Below are positions 30,629 to 39,678 of a stretch of DNA of 64,000 nucleotides, one piece after another (the stretch's first letter is position 1; every line of letters starts with the position of its first letter). The DNA is from Alicyclobacillus acidocaldarius subsp. acidocaldarius Tc-4-1. Its GTDB lineage: Bacteria > Bacillota > Bacilli > Alicyclobacillales > Alicyclobacillaceae. The stretch is from contig NC_017167.1 in assembly GCF_000219875.1 (NCBI RefSeq), positions 1,699,572-1,763,571 of the forward strand, read 5' to 3'. Below the pieces are notes generated by a model. That model ran no database searches. It saw only the letters and a list, made by a program, of their open reading frames with translations, and was not told where the DNA came from. The translations under genes and the position numbers were made by a program.

Positions 30629-30792
30629 TCGCCGCGCCCCTGCCACCTCCGGCAAGCTGCGCGGCGACTCTCCGCTTTCTTATTCGGCACCACCTGCGTC
30701 TGCGGCTTTCGCAACCACATCCCTCGCGAAATCGTCGGATCCAGTCCGCCTTCGCGAACGCGCTTCGCCCGGCGGTTGCGGGCTTTGCTCAT
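30586..30792 (-). CDS. Small basic phage-type protein lacking its own stop codon
   Basis: ATG 30792 (SD GGGAGGCG). Starts MSKARNRRAKRVREGGLDP, TISRGMWLRKPQTQVVPNKK. This resembles the short Lys/Arg-rich proteins common in Bacillota phages. No stop occurs before the membrane gene: the frame reads through the terminator and leader in phase into ATG 30585. Either a stop was lost, or a fusion protein is made, or the terminator makes most of the message non-stop. Confidence 0.5.
30623..30668 (-). terminator. Intrinsic terminator inside an open frame
   Basis: Stem GTCGCCGCGC / GCGCGGCGAT with T6 tail on the minus strand, directly before leader box 17. The loop contains GCAGGG, complementary to CCCTGC of the box. 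Confidence 0.8.
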
Positions 30793-30823
30793 CGTCTTCG
30801 CCTCCCGGCCATCCACTCCTCAT

Positions 30824-31630
30824 TTAGTGAATCTGTTTCTGAATTTCCCGCGCCTCCTCTTCCGACAGCCCGGTCAACTCCACTACGTCGGACACAGAAG
30901 CACCTTTGCGGAACATACGTGCCGCAATTTCCTTGCGCTCTTCTATGCGTGCTTCTTGCTCAATCTCCTTCAACAACTCCGTCATCTCCAACACTTTCCT
31001 CAAACGCGCCTTTTGCTCTTCCGCCAAAACCCGTCCGCTGAACCCCAAAATGAGCGCCGCCAAATAGTCCTGCTCGTTCCGATCTGGTACCTTCTGTACA
31101 GTTTCGACAATCTCCTCAAACGCCTCGCCCCGTGTCCGCCGGTCAAATCGCATGTGGAACGCAAACGCCAGCCGCACTCGGTCTTCCGCAGTCCACTCGT
31201 GTGTGGCCAAGTGCCGTTTCACGGTCTCTAGCACGCCGTCACCGTCCAGCCGGTTCAGGTATACGTTTTCCACAGCATAACGCAAGCTACCTGCGTCCAG
31301 TTCCGACGGCGCTTCCTTGACGTCGCCCGTGTACAGGATGACGGTTCGAACCTGGCGCCTATAGCGCTCCGCGATCGCCAGATCATACGCCGCAAACCGA
31401 TAAAACGCCGGTTCTCGCGTCGTCTGAAACTCAAGATGCAACAACGCCCCGTTCGCCAACTCCAACATGATGTCCGTGAATTCCTGCCGCACTTCGACCT
31501 TCGGAATCTCCGTCGGCAACGCACGCACGACGTGCGCATCATGAATGCCAATCACCGACAACACATCACCCGGCAACGCGTTCGTCAAGTGCTTCGCGAC
31601 AATGTCATTCGCGTTCCGCGCCAGTTTCAT
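30824..31630 (-). CDS. Rpn-family recombination-promoting nuclease
   Basis: 268 residues. A PD-(D/E)xK core at ~45-75: VRQEFTDIMLELANGALLHL, EFQTTREPAFYRFAAYDLAI. The metal-binding D and ExQ are intact. The C-terminal helical part (EQEARIEERKEIAARMFRKG, SVSDVVELTGLSEEEAREIQ) is typical. The Rpn/YadD family cleaves DNA and stimulates RecA-independent recombination; many members are frequent in Bacillota mobile DNA. No leader box upstream. Confidence 0.8.
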   Translation of the reverse strand: MKLARNANDIVAKHLTNALPGDVLSVIGIHDAHVVRALPTEIPKVEVRQEFTDIMLELANGALLHLEFQTTREPAFYRFAAYDLAIAERYRRQVRTVILYTGDVKEAPSELDAGSLRYAVENVYLNRLDGDGVLETVKRHLATHEWTAEDRVRLAFAFHMRFDRRTRGEAFEEIVETVQKVPDRNEQDYLAALILGFSGRVLAEEQKARLRKVLEMTELLKEIEQEARIEERKEIAARMFRKGASVSDVVELTGLSEEEAREIQKQIH

Positions 31631-31738
31631 CGTGACCTCCGTGTGATCTCAGTATACCGCCGTAGCATTAAATTCGCGACGAGGAAACGCCACGCGAAGC
31701 ATCTTATCCCACCAAAGCAGGCGGGAAAGCATCCGTGA

Positions 31739-32022
31739 TCACCTTCTCACTCCGCGCGGTGAATACCGAACATGCTCCACCCAATCGCCGCTTTCGACTC
31801 GCTCGCCATTTTGCTTCGCTTTGGCCGCCGGCATGTGATACACCCACCCGCGCAGGCCGTTCGCCAGGTCCTCGACCATCGCGCGATCGTAGAGATGCGG
31901 GTAGCCCTCCAGTCGATCCAGCGCCTTCATCCCCTCGTCCGTCACTTCGACCCACTCGCCGACGATCTCTCCGTCCTCCTCGAGGCTCACGACCGGATAC
32001 GCGCCCCAGTCGTACCCCGACT
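31739..32022 (-). pseudogene. AIG2-like cyclotransferase, 5' end removed by an IS
   Basis: Residues GYDWGAYPVVSLEEDGEIVG, EWVEVTDEGMKALDRLEGYP, HLYDRAMVEDLANGLRGWVY are homologous to the C-terminal two-thirds of the gene at 17812. The YGTL active loop is missing. The break at ~32022 is the left-end sequence of the IS1634-type element, identical to 57265 onward. Confidence 0.75.
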
Positions 32023-32110
32023 TCGACAGTTGGACATAGCACGTAGACTCATGGATGGATGTGGGAACCTATTGCGGCGCGGCTTGTCGGACTTATCCAC
32101 AGGCATGCGC
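32023..32110. mobile_element. Left-end remnant of an IS1634-type element
   Basis: CCCGACTTCGACAGTTGG and about 80 bp downstream match the left end of the intact element at 57265. No transposase remains here. A right-end remnant in inverted orientation is at 35475. Confidence 0.7.
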
Positions 32111-32127
32111 CGCTTTTGTGGTTACAT

Positions 32128-32409
32128 TCATTCAATGCCGATCACGTCGTCCAATCTCACGACTCGCTCACCGCCCGTGGTTCTGACGCGCAACTCCCGA
32201 CCGTGCACCGGCACCCGGCCGACGAGTACCACGTCACGTTCCGGTGTAAACACCGTTACGCGCACGGCGCGTTCCTCGTGAATTGCTTCGCAGAGCGTGT
32301 ATTGCAGTTCGGCCATGCGCTCCTCAGTGAGCATGGGTGGCTTCCGTCTGGAGCGTTCGCGTTGGAGCTGTGCCATGAGCTCGCGATGCTCAGGCAACAT
32401 CATTCGCAT
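32128..32409 (-). CDS. YolD-like family protein
   Basis: About 93 residues. MLTEERMAELQYTLCEAIHE, ERAVRVTVFTPERDVVLVGR, VRTTGGERVVRLDDVIGIE matches the small beta-barrel YolD-like domain, usually encoded next to UmuC-like Y-family polymerases. No polymerase gene is adjacent. IS debris flanks it on both sides, so the partner has probably been lost. The N-terminal end abuts the MITE at 32433. Confidence 0.65.
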   Translation of the reverse strand: MRMMLPEHRELMAQLQRERSRRKPPMLTEERMAELQYTLCEAIHEERAVRVTVFTPERDVVLVGRVPVHGRELRVRTTGGERVVRLDDVIGIE

Positions 32410-32432
32410 GGTCTCGAAGATGTTTCCGTCTG

Positions 32433-32680
32433 TGTAGCGACACTTAAAAATGCAGAATAGCGGCGTGTCTTATTTTCCAGTTTGATGAGCACTTGACATG
32501 GAGAAGCGGGCATGATAGCCTGCTGACCTCGATTGGAGAAGCGTCCCCTCCGCCCCCAAATGACGCGGAATCATGCTCGCAGAGGCTCCATGTCAAGTGC
32601 TCTAATATTGGCGTTTATTAAATATAATTACTGGGAATTTGAACGTGCCGCTATTCTGCACTTTTAAATGTCGCAATACA
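32433..32680. mobile_element. 248-bp IS21-like MITE
   Basis: Imperfect ~30-bp terminal inverted repeats: left TGTAGCGACACTTAAAAA..GCAGAATAGCGGC, right (reverse complement) TGTATTGCGACATTTAAAAG..GCAGAATAGCGGC. No coding capacity. The centre is one copy of the 112-nt palindromic element. It separates the YolD-like gene from an IS66 tnpC fragment. Confidence 0.6.
32487..32602. repeat. Palindromic ~112-nt element, copy 1
   Basis: Core arms CTTGACATGGAG / CTCCATGTCAAG and GCGGGCATGA / TCATGCTCGC. Outer flank GAGCAC / GTGCTC is also paired. The central ~45 nt differ from the other two copies. Confidence 0.7.
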
Positions 32681-33023
32681 GGGGCAGGCGGTGAGCTATT
32701 GCCTGAAGCAGTGGCCGAAGCTGGTGCGCTATATGGAAGACGGGCATTTGGAGATCGACAACAACCGGTGCGAGCGGTCGCTGAAGCCGTTTGTGATCGG
32801 ACGAAAGAACTGGCTGTTCGCGAACACGCCGCGCGGCGCGCGGGCAAGCGCCATTGCCTATAGCATCGTGGAGACGGCGAAGGAAAACGGCCTGAATCCT
32901 TTTGCCTACTTGGAGTACCTGTTCGAGAAGCTGCCGAACATGGACACGGATGACAAAACCGCCATGGCCGCGTTGTTGCCATGGTCAGAGACGCTACCAG
33001 CTCATATCAGGCGCCGAAAATAA
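32681..33023 (+). pseudogene. IS66 transposase (TnpC), C-terminal fragment
   Basis: SYCLKQWPKLVRYMEDGHLE, IDNNRCERSLKPFVIGRKNW and the NTPRGARAS block are ~90% identical to the TnpC ends at 53600-53950. The N-terminal two-thirds is missing, and the DNA upstream is the MITE. Confidence 0.85.
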
Positions 33024-33114
33024 GACATGCTGACGAGCCCCGCTGCAGTTGTGGCGGGGCTTTCTGCTCCACATGGTCGACGACAGAGCGGATGCCTCGC
33101 AAGGTGTGTTCGTG

Positions 33115-33143
33115 TTGACGCTTACCGTCTTAGTACATATAAT
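33115..33143 (+). promoter_or_regulatory. Sigma-A promoter and CadC/SmtB-type operator
   Basis: TTGACG, 17-nt spacer, TATAAT. Immediately downstream, ATATGAGTAATTGTTCATGTAT (33148-33169) is an imperfect palindrome of the kind bound by ArsR/SmtB repressors, overlapping the transcription start. Confidence 0.8.
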
Positions 33144-33182
33144 GACTATATGAGTAATTGTTCATGTATGAGGTGAAAACTG

Positions 33183-33563
33183 ATGTTGGATACGAACCAT
33201 GAGACGTGTTGTAATGTCGTTCATGAAGACGCTGTGAACGATTGTGTTGAACAGCTTTCCGATTCGGTCGTTGAAAGGCTATCTGAGACGTTCAAGGTAC
33301 TCGCCGACCCGACACGCATTCGCATTTTGTACAACTTATCCAAGCGTGAATTGTGTGTCTGTGATCTCGCTGAGATATTGGGTATGACCCAATCGGCTGT
33401 ATCCCATCAATTGCGTTACCTTAAGGCACTGCGATTGGTCAAAAGTCGCAGAGAGGGCAACACGGTCTATTATCGTCACGACGATGCCCACACGATGGGG
33501 CTTTTGCAAATGGCAATTGATCACGCCACTCACATTGGCGCTGAAAGAGGAAACATCGAATGA
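33183..33563 (+). CDS. ArsR/SmtB-family metal-sensing repressor, CadC-like
   Basis: 126 residues. N-terminal cysteine pair ETCCNVV, winged HTH (LADPTRIRILYNLSKRELCV, CDLAEILGMTQSAVSHQLRY). The ELCVCD motif plus the N-terminal cysteines is the CadC-type alpha-3N Cd/Pb/Zn site, and the C-terminal helix also carries His residues (HDDAHTMGLL, DHATH). It should repress its own operon, which continues into the cation efflux genes, and release DNA when thiophilic metals bind. Confidence 0.85.
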   Translation: MLDTNHETCCNVVHEDAVNDCVEQLSDSVVERLSETFKVLADPTRIRILYNLSKRELCVCDLAEILGMTQSAVSHQLRYLKALRLVKSRREGNTVYYRHDDAHTMGLLQMAIDHATHIGAERGNIE

Positions 33564-34511
33564 GTATGCACAGTCACGATCATAGACATGACCATAGTGA
33601 TGCATTCCATTCCCATGTAGCAGTGGGAAAATGAAAATCGCGTTTTCTTGACGCTAATTATTCTGGTCATCGAAGCTCTTGGTGGCTGGATTTCACACAG
33701 CTTAGCGTTGTGGTCTGATGCAGGACATGTGCTGTCGGACCTTGCAGCCATTGGGCTCTCTTGGTACGCGATGAAGCAGTCCCAAAAGCCAGCGAACGAG
33801 GGTATGACCTTTGGCTATTATCGTGCAGGTATTTTGGCTGCTTTCGTCAATGGTGTGACGCTGATCTTAATAACCCTCTGGATCTTACGGGAAGCGTACG
33901 GCCGTTTTCAGCATCCGGAACATGTGACGCCAACCTGGATGTTTCTCAGCGCAGGCGTGGGTCTCGTTATGAACTTGTACCTGGGACTTGGCATGCGTCA
34001 TGAAGAAAACATCAACGTACAGAGCGCGGTTCTACACATGCTTGGTGATGCAGCGGCGTCCGCAGGCGTTATTATGGGCGGCATCATTATCGCCTTCACG
34101 CGCTGGTACGTGATTGACCCGATTTTAAGCGTCTTGATCGCCTTGTTGATTGCCTTCGGTGCTTGGCGGATCGTTAGACAGACTGTCAATGTCTTAATGG
34201 AAGGCACGCCCGTTGGCATTGAAATTCCGCAAGTCGTCGATGCCATCCTTTCGGTGAAGGGAATTCAACAAGTTCATGATTTGCATGTTTGGACCATTAC
34301 CAGTGGAAGAAACGCCCTGTCTTGTCATGTTGTCGTCGATGGCAAGATGACAGTTCAAGAAACGCAAAACATTTTGCGAGATGTCGAGCACAAACTCATT
34401 CACTTGGGCATCCGTCATGTGACCATCCAACCCGAAGATGCAGCCCATCCGCATGGTGATTCGATATTGTGTAAAAACGATGCCATTCATGACAACCATG
34501 ACGATCATTGA
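33560..34511 (+). pseudogene. CDF cation efflux transporter (CzcD/ZitB type), frameshifted near the N-terminus
   Basis: The start overlaps the repressor stop (ATGA). A His-rich leader (MSMHSHDHRHDHSDAFHSHV) ends at a TGA after AVGK. The transporter continues in another frame (NRVFLTLIILVIEALGGWIS). One extra A in GGGAAAATGAAAATC would rejoin them. The body has six TM helices with metal sites HSLALWSDAGHVLSD (TM2) and HMLGDAAASAG (TM5) and a cytoplasmic ferredoxin-like domain (VHDLHVWTITSGRNALSCHV). It exports Zn/Cd by proton antiport. If the shift is genuine, an N-terminally shorter protein could start at GTG or ATG near 33648. Confidence 0.75.
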
Positions 34512-34526
34512 GGAAGGAGAATATCA

Positions 34527-35180
34527 ATGTCTTCACATGCTGTTTCCGTCGTCAAAAAGGGTGTCAATATCGAATTGGTATCCGTTCTTTGGATGGTCAT
34601 TGAAGCGGCGGTGGCGATTGGCTCGGGCATCATAGCACACTCGTTAGCACTTGTCGCCTTTGGTGCTGATAGCATCATCGAACTGATCGCCGGAGCAGTC
34701 CTTCTCTGGCGTCTGACGATTGAAGCACGCGGAGCTAGTTTGGCGCGAGTGAATCGTGCGGAAAAAATTTCGTCTTGGGTTGTCGGTATTGCCCTGCTGT
34801 TGCTTGCGGTCTATATCGTGGTTGCATCGATCGATAAGCTTTGGACGCATCAAGGAGCCGAGTCCACCTATGTAGGAATTGGCTTAGCCATCGCATCAGG
34901 CATCATTATGCCGATCTTGTCGCGTTTGAAGAAGAAAATTGGTGTAGAAATTGGCAGTAAGGCACTTCGCGCAGATGGGGCATGCAGCATCGTATGTGCG
35001 TACATGGCTTGGACGGTGCTTGCCGGTGTTGTTTTGACTGCTCTGTTTGGTTGGTGGTGGGTTGACTCCATCGCGGCGCTGGCGCTGGTGTATTTCGTCG
35101 TCAAAGAAGGTTGGGAAGCCGTTCAGGAAGCCCGCGGAAAAGAAGGTGCCTGTGGCTGTTGTCACGATGATTGTTGCTGA
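34527..35180 (+). CDS. Cation-efflux-like membrane protein with cysteine-rich tail
   Basis: 217 residues, ATG 34527 (SD GGAAGGAG), 15 bp after the CDF gene. Five or six TM helices with degenerate CDF features (SLALVAFGADSIIELIAGAV, KALRADGACSIVCAYMAWTV). The TM5 His/Asp pair of classic CDFs is replaced by ADG. The C-terminus ends KEGACGCCHDDCC, a soft-metal-binding cluster. It is the third gene of the metal operon and probably handles the same ions. Confidence 0.75.
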   Translation: MSSHAVSVVKKGVNIELVSVLWMVIEAAVAIGSGIIAHSLALVAFGADSIIELIAGAVLLWRLTIEARGASLARVNRAEKISSWVVGIALLLLAVYIVVASIDKLWTHQGAESTYVGIGLAIASGIIMPILSRLKKKIGVEIGSKALRADGACSIVCAYMAWTVLAGVVLTALFGWWWVDSIAALALVYFVVKEGWEAVQEARGKEGACGCCHDDCC

Positions 35181-35474
35181 CTGCTCTCGAAAACGGTAAC
35201 TTCATCGAGGGGCTAATGGTCGTCGGTTTTATTGCACCCGCTATCGTGAAAGGCTGATAGCCGACCCACGCTCTTAGTCAGAGGCAGCCCCGTGACGGAT
35301 GGTATGAAATGCGGTACTCAACCCGCGGATATCAGACTGCTGTAGATGGCCACGATAGAATCGACATGAGTGGCCACGAAATTCCGTCAGGGAGGGGATA
35401 AAAAAGATCCGCACGCCCTTCGTCGAATGTTGTAAGTGCCAACAAACAACACGACGGATAGGAGTGCGGACCTT

Positions 35475-35615
35475 TGCCCCGACTTCGACACTTGGTAGTC
35501 ATACAAAGTCCCACAAACCCATGGCCGATGCGGATTCGTGGGACCTGTGGATAACTCGTGGGTAGTGTCTACAGCCCTGTTGCCCTGGGTTCTACGTTCA
35601 GGACCCTCAACGGTT
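35475..35615. mobile_element. Right-end remnant of an IS1634-type element
   Basis: CCCGACTTCGACACTTGG, then the sequence equivalent to 59202 back to ~59060 (including the end of the transposase frame, GGGCTGTAGACAC) in inverted orientation. It abuts the 3' end of the VOC gene. The stretch 35181-35474 upstream contains no gene I can support. Confidence 0.7.
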
Positions 35616-36026
35616 CCTATCCTGAATCGGCGCCACAACTTCGATTTTGATCCGATCTGGATCCTCAAAAAACACTGCATAGTGGTCCGGCCCTCCTGCA
35701 TATGGATGCCGATCCTCATACAAAATCGGCACGCCGCGCATACGCAGTTGAGTAGTCAGTTCGTCAACTTGAGCTTGCGAATCGGCGTGAAATGCCAGGT
35801 GATTTAGCCCGACTCGCCGGCGATGATACTTCGGCTCTTGAAACCGTTCCTCCGTTTGCACAAATACCAAATATGTAGCGCCCTTTCTCCAACTCCGCCC
35901 GTGCTCCCAGGCTTGATATGGCGAATAACCAAAGAGTTCCAGCAGCCAACCCCAAAACTCCGCTGAACGCTTGAGGTCCGATACGTTGATCTCGATGTGA
36001 TGCAAAGTCCCTGCTACCTGGTTCAA
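35607..36026 (-). CDS. VOC/glyoxalase-bleomycin resistance family protein
   Basis: About 139 residues from TTG 36026 (SD GGGAGGG 7 nt upstream). The single VOC module runs from TLHHIEINVSDLKRSAEFWG to VGLNHLAFHADSQAQVDELT and DHYAVFFEDPDRIKIEVVAP. The metal ligands H, H and E of this fold are present. The substrate cannot be predicted. The last residues (QDRNR) are at the junction with the IS1634 remnant, so the natural C-terminus may be altered. Confidence 0.75.
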   Translation of the reverse strand: MNQVAGTLHHIEINVSDLKRSAEFWGWLLELFGYSPYQAWEHGRSWRKGATYLVFVQTEERFQEPKYHRRRVGLNHLAFHADSQAQVDELTTQLRMRGVPILYEDRHPYAGGPDHYAVFFEDPDRIKIEVVAPIQDRNR

Positions 36027-36146
36027 TGGCAAGCCCTCCCGCGCGAAAATAAGACGGGTTATCCAATTCCACGTGTGCACTCAAAATTTCTGTCGAAAAT
36101 GACGCGCGCCCGAAAGACGGGCGCGAAATGTGGGTCGTAAAGTCCA

Positions 36147-36891
36147 TCACCCCTTGCCACCCAACCCCTGCTCCAGCGCCTCCCTGGCCTCCTCGAGGGC
36201 AGGGAGCCAGTCTTCCTGACGTAGCTCGATCCCAAGACCTTCTGCGATGGGACGAAGCAACGTGCCGACCTCCGGACGCTGAAATAGGAACGTCGCTGGA
36301 CAGCCTCCGGCGAGCATGGTTTCGAGGAGCTTGTCCACGGACTCCTGCGCGTACGTCTCGTGAGCAGCCGCATGAACTTGAAGGACAATGCCAGAGGCAT
36401 GGTCTACACACATCATCATTCTGGGGAACATCGGTCGCTCGCCCTCTTCGACTGCGAACGGCGCATAAAAGATGTCGACTTCCCACTCTCCCCTTCGAGT
36501 CTCTTGGCGACGGATGCGCTTCAAAATGACCTCGTCAACGCGGATCGGCGGGATCTCGGATGCCGAGAGGGTGTACTGCGGTGTTTCGGTCCAGACGTCG
36601 ATCCACTCAAAGGACGTGCCGTCTTTTACCCGCCTGCGGGTCAGGATTTGGTTGGGCTGAGGCGGCTCGAGCAGGTCGGACTGCTGGCGAATGCGAGAAG
36701 CTACGACAGTGGCTTGGGATAGCGCGACCGTCAGGAGTTTCGCTTCGTCCCGCGTCAGATACCATGGCAAGTACCCTGGACGGTGGCTACGAAACACAGG
36801 CCATGCGATCTCGCCCCGGAAGCGGAGGCCGAGCTGTTTCATGACGGCACGGTCCTGCTCAGTGACATCGCGACTGCTCTCAAACTGTGTT
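36147..36891 (-). pseudogene. DUF7309/DUF6930-like gene, 3' part, interrupted by IS21
   Basis: Coding continues upstream of the first ATG (FESSRDVTEQDRAVMKQLGL), showing the gene is cut at the IS end. The remaining ~245 residues include FRSHRPGYLPWYLTRDEAKL, EVDIFYAPFAVEEGERPMFP and MCVDHASGIVLQVHAAAHET. The family is widespread but of unknown function. The 5' part is at 39332-39641. Confidence 0.65.
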
Positions 36892-36983
36892 TGTCAATCG
36901 AAAAGTTGACCACTTTGCTAATTGAAAAGTTGACCACCCCCGGGGCGGTTTCAGCGACCTGGTAGTAGGGCGTTAGCTGTCCG

Positions 36984-37745
36984 TCACTGCTGGGCGACGG
37001 CCCGCCGTTGGCTCTCGCGGAAGCGATAGGATTCGCCTTCGAACAGCAGGATGTGGGAGTGGTGGGTGAGGCGGTCAAGGAGGGCTGTCGTCAGCGTCGC
37101 GTCCTGGAAGACATCCGTCCACCTCGCAAACTCCAGATTGGTCGTTATGAGCAGGCTACCCCTTTCGTACCGCTCCGCGCAGAACTGGAACAACAGCGCC
37201 CCTCCCTGGGTGAGTGACACGTACCCCAGCTCGTCCAGGCACACCAAGTCGTACTTGTCCCAGGTTCGCAGGTACCTGGGGAGCCGATATTCGGATTCCG
37301 CCTGCAGGAGCTCCTGTATCAGCTGCATGACGGTGATGAACCGGACACGGTAACCGGCCGCGATGGCGGACAGTCCTATCGCGATCCCAATGTGGGTCTT
37401 ACCCGTCCCGCTGGCGCCCATGCAAATGACGTTTTCCTTGGCTCGGATGAAGTCGCCCCCTGCCAGGTGCATCACTCGCTGCTTCTGCACCGTCGGTACA
37501 GCGCTGAAATCGAACTCCTGCAGCGTCTTGTGGGCAGGGAAGCGGGCCTGCTGGGTATAGGCCTGGAGTCGGCTTGCCTTTCGCGATTCCATCTCCTCAG
37601 CCAGGCAGGCGGCGAGATACTGGATGGGGGAGTGGCTGTGCACTCCCGCCTCCCTGGCCAGCGCCGCGTACGCCCTGCGTAGACCGGGCATCTTCAGCTC
37701 TTTGCAGTAGATCTCCACCATGGCCGCGTGTACATCGTCGGACAT
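36984..37745 (-). CDS. istB: IstB-like ATP-binding helper of transposition
   Basis: 253 residues. Walker A GASGTGKTHIGIAIGLSAIA, Walker B YDLVCLDELGYVSL, sensor LLITTNLEFARWTDVF. IstB is the AAA+ protein that delivers target DNA to the IstA transposase. The ATG overlaps the istA stop region (37745), so it is translationally coupled. Confidence 0.95.
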   Translation of the reverse strand: MSDDVHAAMVEIYCKELKMPGLRRAYAALAREAGVHSHSPIQYLAACLAEEMESRKASRLQAYTQQARFPAHKTLQEFDFSAVPTVQKQRVMHLAGGDFIRAKENVICMGASGTGKTHIGIAIGLSAIAAGYRVRFITVMQLIQELLQAESEYRLPRYLRTWDKYDLVCLDELGYVSLTQGGALLFQFCAERYERGSLLITTNLEFARWTDVFQDATLTTALLDRLTHHSHILLFEGESYRFRESQRRAVAQQ

Positions 37746-39202
37746 CAGTGGACCACCCCTCTCGTGAGTACATCGTATCTGGACGGGTTGGGCTGTTTGA
37801 GACGATATGCCTGTAGGCCGTCTGGTACGGCGCAGGTCTCTTGAGGTGAGGTTCGTAGCAGGTGTGCCCGAATCTGTTCGGCCGTGACCACGTCGGGGCC
37901 TATCTCCTCTATGGCGTTCAGAATGTCCTCGGCCGGCCAGAGCTGGTGCAACATCAGGATGGCGACGAAATCCTTATACCCATCTGGTCGGCTGTCCGTC
38001 ATCCGGATCCGAATCCGCTGGTATACTTCAGGGAGTTTGCGGACGACCGCCGCGTGAGTGGCAGCGTGCGGTTTACGCGCCAGAACAGGCAGGTAGTGTT
38101 GGAGTTCCATGATGGTCTGCTTCCGCTCATGGCTTCTGCGGTGGCTGGCCACCACCTGGTTCTTGTCCACAACCTCAATCCGTTCCGCATACACGCGCAG
38201 GAGCAGGGTCTTACCCACGTACATGCTGGGGACTGAGTATCGGTTGTGGTCAAAGCTGACCAGGCACAGCTTGTTGACCGTGACCGGTCTGGTCGTGGCA
38301 CAGCAGTGCGGGCGCTTCGGCAGTGCTCGAAGCCCTGCCCGCTCCGCTTCCCAGGCGAGCCACCTTTCGCGGCGTTGTTGTTCGCACCACCGCAGGAGGA
38401 TTACATTGAGCTCCTCCAGATCCTGCACATCGGGCACGGGGACACACGTCTGGCGGCGGACGTAGCCAACGCCATGTTCCACGCTGCCTTTCTCATGCGG
38501 CTCACCGGGGCGGCAGAACTCGCTGTCAAACAGGTAGTGAGCCCGCAGATTCGACAGTAAGACATGCTCGTCGCGGGCGGGGCCGGCCAAGATCTTGGTG
38601 ACCGCGGTCTTCGGGTTGTCGTAGCGGACGCTGCGTGGCACACCTCCGAACCACTCGAAGGCCAGGCGATGCCCCTCGAGGAACGCCTCGATTTTCTCAG
38701 TGTGAAAAGCGGTGGCGAAGATAACACCGCTGTATCGCATCCGCATGACGAACAGACTGACGTCCGTCTTCTTGCCCTTGATCTTGACCGTCACTCGGCC
38801 AAAGTCGGCCTGGGCCAGCTCTCCGGTGTCCGCCGTAAGCGGGACATGGGCTTCCTGCCTGGTACCCCGTATTCTAGCGACCCAGTAGCGAACAGTGGAT
38901 TCAGCGGCGGTGAACTCCTCGCCATACTCCTCCTTCAGCCGCGCGTGGATTCTTGAGGACACATACCGTTGCTTCTTGGGGGCTCCCGCCTTCTCCTCCT
39001 CCCTCAGCCAGGACTCGATGACGGGGATCCATCGTTCCATAGCCGGACGGGAGCGGGGGTTGGACAGTCGATACCTGGGGATATCCGCGTCAGCCAGCAT
39101 CTTGCGGACCGTTTGGCGTGATACACCCAACTGACGGCTGATCTTGCGTATCGACCATCCATCCACGAAGTACCGCTTTCTGATATACTCCTTGTCGACC
39201 AT
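37745..39202 (-). CDS. istA: IstA transposase of the IS21 element
   Basis: 485 residues from ATG 39202; the longer frame reads the terminal repeats. N-terminal HTH (GWSIRKISRQLGVSRQTVRK), DDE core (LAQADFGRVTVKIKGKK, YDNPKTAVTKI, GSVEHGVGYVRR) and a C-terminal beta-barrel domain. Full length and intact. Confidence 0.95.
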   Translation of the reverse strand: MVDKEYIRKRYFVDGWSIRKISRQLGVSRQTVRKMLADADIPRYRLSNPRSRPAMERWIPVIESWLREEEKAGAPKKQRYVSSRIHARLKEEYGEEFTAAESTVRYWVARIRGTRQEAHVPLTADTGELAQADFGRVTVKIKGKKTDVSLFVMRMRYSGVIFATAFHTEKIEAFLEGHRLAFEWFGGVPRSVRYDNPKTAVTKILAGPARDEHVLLSNLRAHYLFDSEFCRPGEPHEKGSVEHGVGYVRRQTCVPVPDVQDLEELNVILLRWCEQQRRERWLAWEAERAGLRALPKRPHCCATTRPVTVNKLCLVSFDHNRYSVPSMYVGKTLLLRVYAERIEVVDKNQVVASHRRSHERKQTIMELQHYLPVLARKPHAATHAAVVRKLPEVYQRIRIRMTDSRPDGYKDFVAILMLHQLWPAEDILNAIEEIGPDVVTAEQIRAHLLRTSPQETCAVPDGLQAYRLKQPNPSRYDVLTRGVVH

Positions 39203-39331
39203 CTCGAGCACGTTCCTTTCCTCCTGCCCACCAGAGTCATTGCCGAACTCTAGGGTACAGGAAAGCGGTGCCGGGGTGGTCAACTTTTCGGTTGTCAATG
39301 TACGCCCACGTGGTCAACTTTTACGTTATCA

Positions 39332-39641
39332 AACACACAAACGACGCGATGAGCGCGAATTGCCCGTACACCCTCTCTTCCTCGGCGGCCGACGATAGCT
39401 CATTGTCTTGCATCAGCCGATGAAGGGACCTCCACCCGGCCTCCCCTGGAAAGACCGCCAATCCATGAAACTCGCCAAGAGCGCCCATGACGGAACAATA
39501 GCCAATCTGGCCGGTGTCAGGATCCTCGATGGCGAACAGGGCATCATCATACATCCATTGCCATGGAGCCAAGTTACGGAACTCGATAGCGGCGTCGTAG
39601 AGCGCCTTCCACTCACCCAACGAAGGTGCGTCGGAAATGAT
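39332..39641 (-). pseudogene. DUF7309-like gene, 5' part, interrupted by IS21
   Basis: ATG 39641, SD GGAGGGG immediately upstream. MIISDAPSLGEWKALYDAAI, EFRNLAPWQWMYDDALFAIE, YCSVMGALGEFHGLAVFPGE is the N-terminal half of the family. The frame ends at the IS boundary. Upstream, ACATTACAACC weakly resembles the leader box of the left half. Confidence 0.65.
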
Positions 39642-39678
39642 CATCCCCTCCTTCGAAAAAGGTTGTAATGTATCCTGC

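Larger units (their letters stand above)
36892..39331 (-). mobile_element. Complete IS21-family element
   Basis: Ends TGTCAATCG..AAAAGTTGACCAC on the left and the matching TGATAACGT..AAAAGTTGACCAC on the right (reverse complement). A second internal copy of AAAAGTTGACCAC follows the left end, the multiple terminal repeats typical of IS21. It carries istA and istB and is probably functional. No target duplication was found. Confidence 0.85.

Noticed and set aside
30227-30655. 142-aa minus-strand frame
   Set aside because: Alternative frame of the four-TM protein and its leader.
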